Shown piece after piece: positions 60,443 through 64,000 of a stretch of 64,000 nt of DNA. Each line of letters opens with the position of its first letter. Position 1 is the stretch's first letter. A program made the position numbers and the translations under genes. The notes beneath the pieces are model-generated. The model had not been told where the DNA came from. It searched no databases and saw only the letters and a list, made by a program, of their open reading frames with translations. The stretch comes from CATQGW01 sp965242565 (lineage in GTDB: Bacteria; Chloroflexota; Dehalococcoidia; Bin125), in NCBI GenBank assembly GCA_965242565.1, contig OZ251457.1, positions 806,001-870,000 of the forward strand. Direction: 5' to 3'.

Positions 60443-62511
60443 ACTCCGAGAACGGCCGGCGTCATACGCGCTTGCGCGCCGCGCTGCCTCCACTGCTGGC
60501 GCTCCTGACCCTCCTTGCCGTCCTTGCCGCCGCCTGCGCCGATGCTCTCCCGGTCGCTCCGAACGACGCGGATGGTGCGAATGACGCGCCGGGCGAAACA
60601 GTGGTTGAAGCCGATTGCGGCTGGCTGCGCTGGAGCGAGACCGGGACCACCATCGCCGACTGGTTCGCCGCCCGCCCCGATACCGCCGCGCTGCACTGGT
60701 GGGACGCGGGGGCACGGGAGTTTCGGGAGTTCGGCCGCGCAGCGGCGCTCGCCGCTCCGCACCGACAGCTGCTCGCCGGCACCCCACTGTGGCTCCAGCA
60801 GGAAGGCGAGGACCCGCCGCGCATCGTCTCCGTCGACCAGGCCGCCGACATCATCCGTCTGCGACCCGGCGTCAACCTCGTTCCCTGGCTCGGCAAGCAG
60901 CCCGCCACCTCGCTCGGCGATGCGATCCGCTGGATCGCGCCCGAGTTGGACGCCGCAGCCGTCGTCGCCGGCGACGGCTCGTCCTGCCGTGCCGTCTCGT
61001 TGACCGACTGGCTCTGGGATGCGCCGCCGACGCTCGCGCCCGGCGATGTGCTCGCCCTCACGCTGCGGCGCGACGCCATCTGGCTCCAGCCCTGGGCCCA
61101 GCCGCCGCAACTGCTGCTCGGCCCCGGCGTCGAGCGCGACGCGCAGGACGAACTCTGGCGCGAGTGGGAGGTCGTCAGCGGCTACATGGCCTCCCGCCAC
61201 GGCGCAGCCGTCGCTCTCCGTGCCATCGCCCTCCAGCCCGATCATCCGTCGTTCGTCCGCGCCTTCGAGCTGCTGCTGGCCGAAGAGCTCGACACCGGCG
61301 CATGGCCGATCGACGCCTGCGGCGGCGAAATTGGCGGCTGGATCGGCCTGATCGTCGGCTGTCAGGACCCGATCGCCTTCGACCACGAATACGTCCACGC
61401 GCTCCAGTACGACGCCGCCACCGGCGGTCTCGGCGACGCCGGCGAAATTCGGCCCCTCTGGCTGGTCGAAGGCATGGCCATGTACCTCGCGGCCGCGTAC
61501 CGCGACGCCGCCGGCCACGAGGACTACCTCGACGCCCGCGACTGGGCAATCGACGGCGCCCACGCATTCGGCGGACCGCTTCCGCTCGACACGCTCGAAA
61601 CCTGGCTGCAGTGGCGCTACGCGCCGCCGCTGCCCGCCTACGCCGTCGGCCTCCTCGCCGCCGAATGGCTCGCCGCCCAGGCCGGCGACGATGCGCTCTT
61701 CCTCTACATGCGGCGGCTGCAACGCGGCCCCAGCCGCTGGCGCGAGGCGTTCGACATTGCCTTCGGCCTTAGCGTCGACGACTTCTACGATGCCTTCAGC
61801 GAGCATGCCGACACGTTCGAGCGCCCCCGCCCGCACCGCATCACCGGCCGCCTCGTCGATCCCGACGGCGCGCCGGTGAGCGGCATGCGCGTCTACGCCT
61901 ATCCGGAGCACGGCGGCGCGGGGATGTTCGCCCTGACAGGCCGCAGCGGCCGATTCACGATCGAGGCGGCGGCGGGGCGCTACCGCATCGCCGTGCAGAG
62001 CGGCAGCCGCTGCACAATGTTCGGCTACTACCGCGAGAGCGGCGCGATCGGTTCGGGGATCGGCGCGCCGCCGGTTGAGGCGTCGGCGCGGCGGACATCG
62101 GAGATCACCGTTCGCCTACCCGCCGCCCCGCCTGATCTGCGCGGCTGGACCACCTGCGCCCAGCCCGACGGCGACGGCTGGCTGAGCGGGAGAGTGCTCG
62201 ACGCAGACGGGCGCGGCGCGGCGAACGTTCACGTCCTGGCCTGCGATCCGGAGCGGAGCGTCGCCTGCGGCAGAGCCGAGACCGGCAGCGACGGCGCATA
62301 CGCGATCGATGCGCCGCCGGGCGACTACGAGATTCTGGTCGGCCCCGCCGACGACCCTTGCCTGCTCTGGGGCATGCGCGGCCCATCGGGCGAGCTGGCG
62401 CAATCGGCGGACACCGGCATCGTCGCGCTCGGCAATGCGCCCGTGCGCGGCCTCGATGTCCGGCTGCCCGCCCCGCCTGCGGAGCTCCGGACATACGACC
62501 AGTGCTGGTGA
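60439..62511 (+). CDS. Lipoprotein paralog with HExxH and two regulatory-like repeats
   Basis: 690 residues, colinear with the preceding gene. Cys33 after LLTLLAVLAAACADA; ADCGWLRWSETGTTIADWFAARPD repeated from the neighbour; H316-E317-x-x-H320 in AFDHEYVHALQ and Glu in LWLVEGMAMYLAAAY; then GRLVDPDGAPVSGMRVYAYP and GRVLDADGRGAANVHVLAC. ATG 60439 overlaps the upstream stop (ATGA). The two are a tandem duplication that diverged. Surface location from the lipobox is inferred. No known system partner is visible. Confidence 0.75.
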   Translation: MNSENGRRHTRLRAALPPLLALLTLLAVLAAACADALPVAPNDADGANDAPGETVVEADCGWLRWSETGTTIADWFAARPDTAALHWWDAGAREFREFGRAAALAAPHRQLLAGTPLWLQQEGEDPPRIVSVDQAADIIRLRPGVNLVPWLGKQPATSLGDAIRWIAPELDAAAVVAGDGSSCRAVSLTDWLWDAPPTLAPGDVLALTLRRDAIWLQPWAQPPQLLLGPGVERDAQDELWREWEVVSGYMASRHGAAVALRAIALQPDHPSFVRAFELLLAEELDTGAWPIDACGGEIGGWIGLIVGCQDPIAFDHEYVHALQYDAATGGLGDAGEIRPLWLVEGMAMYLAAAYRDAAGHEDYLDARDWAIDGAHAFGGPLPLDTLETWLQWRYAPPLPAYAVGLLAAEWLAAQAGDDALFLYMRRLQRGPSRWREAFDIAFGLSVDDFYDAFSEHADTFERPRPHRITGRLVDPDGAPVSGMRVYAYPEHGGAGMFALTGRSGRFTIEAAAGRYRIAVQSGSRCTMFGYYRESGAIGSGIGAPPVEASARRTSEITVRLPAAPPDLRGWTTCAQPDGDGWLSGRVLDADGRGAANVHVLACDPERSVACGRAETGSDGAYAIDAPPGDYEILVGPADDPCLLWGMRGPSGELAQSADTGIVALGNAPVRGLDVRLPAPPAELRTYDQCW

Positions 62512-62626
62512 CACTGCGCCGACCGAGCCGCAGTCCGTCGCAGTCGAGCAGCGCATCCCGCCGAGCGTCGCTCGGATGGGTAGCGGAGCCCACTGTGTCG
62601 TAGGATCGGAGCAGAGGAGGAACGTG

Positions 62627-63532
62627 ATGTCTGTGATGCTCGAATCCGATCTGCCCCTGCCCAAGCGCTCCGGCAAAGTGCGCGACATCTACGACCTCGG
62701 CGACCGCCTGCTGATCGTCACCACCGACCGCGTCTCCGCCTTTGATGTCGTCCTGCCCACCGGCATCGCCGACAAGGGCTGCGTGCTCACCCAGATGTCC
62801 GCCTACTGGTTCGACGCCACCTCGACTGTCGTGCCCAACCACATGATCCGCGTGATCGACTCGACCGAGAACCCCGACCTGCCGATCGCGCTCAGCGCCG
62901 ATTATGTCGGGCGCACGATGCTCGTCCGCAAGGCCGAGCCGGTCAAGCTGGAGGCCGTCGTGCGCGGCTACCTGGCCGGCAGCGGCTGGGCCGAGTACCA
63001 GCGCGACTCCCGCGTTTGCGGCATCCCCCTGCCGGCCGGCCTGCGCGAATCCGACCCGCTGCCGGAGGCGATCTTCACCCCCTCGACCAAGGCCGATGTG
63101 GGGCACGACGAGAACATCACCTACGAGCAGGCCGTGGAGATCGTCGGCGCCGACATCGCCAACACCGTCAAGGTGCGCTCGATGGCGCTCTACCTCTTTG
63201 GCCTCGAACGCGCCCGCGAGGCCGGCTTCCTGCTGGCCGACACCAAGTTCGAGTTCGGTGTGGCCGAAAACGAGCAGGGCGAAGAAGAGGTGATCCTGAT
63301 CGACGAGGCGCTGACCCCCGACTCTTCGCGCTACTGGGACGCCGAAATCTACAAGCCCGGCCAATCGCAGCCCTCTTATGATAAGCAGCCGCTCCGCGAC
63401 TGGCTCTCCGCCGGCGACTGGAACAAGGAGCCGCCCGGCCCGCCGATCGACCCTGAGGTGGCGGATGTACTGGCCGAGCGCTACCGCACCGCCTTTGAGC
63501 GCGTCACCGGTCGCGAGCTGCTGGTTGGCTGA
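62627..63532 (+). CDS. purC: SAICAR synthetase
   Basis: 301 residues. ATP-dependent step 8 of purine synthesis (longer than the bacterial ~240 form). RSGKVRDIYDLGDRLLIVTTDRVSAFDVVLP, VRGYLAGSGWAEYQ, DTKFEFGV and LIDEALTPDSSRYW are family motifs. GGAGG before ATG. The 115-base gap upstream holds a TAGGAT at 62601-62606 that may be a -10; otherwise nothing. TGA overlaps the purS start (TGATG). Confidence 0.96.
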   Translation: MSVMLESDLPLPKRSGKVRDIYDLGDRLLIVTTDRVSAFDVVLPTGIADKGCVLTQMSAYWFDATSTVVPNHMIRVIDSTENPDLPIALSADYVGRTMLVRKAEPVKLEAVVRGYLAGSGWAEYQRDSRVCGIPLPAGLRESDPLPEAIFTPSTKADVGHDENITYEQAVEIVGADIANTVKVRSMALYLFGLERAREAGFLLADTKFEFGVAENEQGEEEVILIDEALTPDSSRYWDAEIYKPGQSQPSYDKQPLRDWLSAGDWNKEPPGPPIDPEVADVLAERYRTAFERVTGRELLVG

Positions 63533-63831
63533 TGCCGAGCCGCAAGAGCTTCAAGGCCGACGTCTACGTCACGCTCAAGCGGACCGTCAACGATCCGCAA
63601 GGCCTGACCATCCGCAACGGCCTCCACTCGCTCGGCTTCGAGTCGGTCGGCGCCGTCCGCGCCGGCAAGTTCATCGAGGTCTGGCTCGAGGCTGAAGACG
63701 AACAAAGCGCCCGTCTGCAAGCCGCCGAAATGAGCGACCAGCTGCTCGCCAACCCCGTGATCGAAGACTTCCGCATCAACCTCCAACCAGCGTCCGATCC
63801 GGCCTCTCCCCCCATCGTGGGGGGAGACTGA
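63532..63831 (+). CDS. purS: PurS subunit of FGAM synthase
   Basis: 99 residues. Small subunit of the PurLQS complex (glutamine-dependent FGAM synthesis); FKADVYVTLKRTVNDPQGLTIRNGL and RAGKFIEVWLEA, LANPVIEDFRI are typical. About 15 residues longer than usual: the last residues (SDPASPPIVGGD) and the TGA lie in the dispersed repeat copy C, which has supplied a new tail. purQ and purL are expected beyond the window, but an opposite-strand frame follows instead. Confidence 0.93.
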   Translation: MPSRKSFKADVYVTLKRTVNDPQGLTIRNGLHSLGFESVGAVRAGKFIEVWLEAEDEQSARLQAAEMSDQLLANPVIEDFRINLQPASDPASPPIVGGD

Positions 63832-63900
63832 GAGGGGGGGCTCCGAAATCGCCCCTCTACGCAGGGGGGCTGTCCGCGTAGCGGACTGGGGGGGGCGGCC
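63799..63900 (-). repeat. Dispersed palindromic repeat, copy C (full form)
   Basis: Reverse-complement copy of 20286-20383: CCGGCCTCT, CTCCCCCCATCGTGGGGGGAG, GAGAGGGGGGGCT, CCCCTCTACGCAGGGG and GTCCGC-GTA-GCGGAC. Its first 33 bases are inside purS and include the purS stop. Confidence 0.8.
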
Positions 63901-63920
63901 GCCCCCGCACCCAACACCCC

Positions 63921-64000
63921 CTACCCCCCAAGCGTCCCTTTCGTGCTCGGCGCGCCCTCCTCAACGACCCGCACCGCGTCGCGCAGCGCGCGCGCTAGCG
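63921..64000 (-). CDS. C-terminal fragment of an unidentified protein, cut by the window edge
   Basis: A - strand frame open to the window edge, stop TAG at 63923-63921. Visible end: LARALRDAVRVVEEGAPS, then TKGTLGG. The helix-then-TxxLGG ending loosely resembles the C terminus of isocitrate/isopropylmalate dehydrogenase-type enzymes, but 26 residues are too few to assign it. It would be convergent with purS, with repeat C between them. Confidence 0.35.
   Translation of the reverse strand, partial: LARALRDAVRVVEEGAPSTKGTLGG

Overview
This is a GC-rich (roughly two thirds G+C by eye) bacterial chromosome segment, about 90% coding, with ATG/GTG starts and mixed Shine-Dalgarno and leaderless starts. 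The gene set fits a free-living aerobic member of the Chloroflexota (a Dehalococcoidia/SAR202-like lineage): LDH-type malate dehydrogenase, mitochondrial-type aconitase, LL-diaminopimelate aminotransferase, several CaiB/BaiF, enoyl-CoA hydratase and SDR genes, arrays of secreted RCC1 repeats with LPSTG tails, and a CUAEP-tail radical SAM protein. The lineage is an inference from gene content; there is no rRNA or tRNA in the window.

Layout. 1-6.5 kb: acyl-CoA carboxylase beta subunit (cut by the window edge), aconitase, malate dehydrogenase, fumarase and a PPOX-family protein form a central-carbon block on the + strand. 6.5-14.7 kb: a PD-(D/E)XK nuclease-like protein, the Cu+ ATPase CopA divergent from an ATP-grasp enzyme, a small membrane protein, two tiny related proline-rich proteins, an MFS carrier and a class II histone-deacetylase-like amidohydrolase. 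14.7-19.7 kb: three tandem secreted RCC1-repeat proteins with 14, 14 and 7 repeats, each ending in LPSTG, a hydrophobic helix and basic residues. 19.7-25.1 kb: a PaREP1-like protein, a radical SAM/B12 protein whose in-frame UGA is read here as selenocysteine, a lipoprotein, NfuA and a CocE/NonD hydrolase. 25-37.7 kb: small redox and acyl-CoA enzymes, SppA, two divergent leaderless genes, and an overlapping PTPS - flavodoxin - NYN/LOTUS operon.

37.7-41.5 kb is an accessory island: a HARE-HTH protein behind a near-consensus promoter, a decayed IS481-family element, a Cys-rich secreted protein and an orphan ribbon-helix-helix antitoxin-like gene. 41.5-53.3 kb is almost all on the - strand: two CaiB/BaiF CoA-transferases, hflX (with no ordinary start codon), dapL-GNAT-dapF, miaA, tpiA, pgk, rpiB and tsaC. 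From 53.4 kb to the end a + strand purine cluster (guaA, purD, purB, purC, purS) is interrupted by a deoxyribosyltransferase-like gene, a cupin and two tandem HExxH lipoproteins.

Two families of dispersed palindromic repeats occupy most of the longer intergenic gaps. The most notable single observation is the Cys-Sec-Ala-Glu-Pro tail at 20,424-20,468: the apparent UGA stop of the radical SAM gene is followed in frame by Ala-Glu-Pro and then by a compact hairpin placed where a bacterial SECIS would be.
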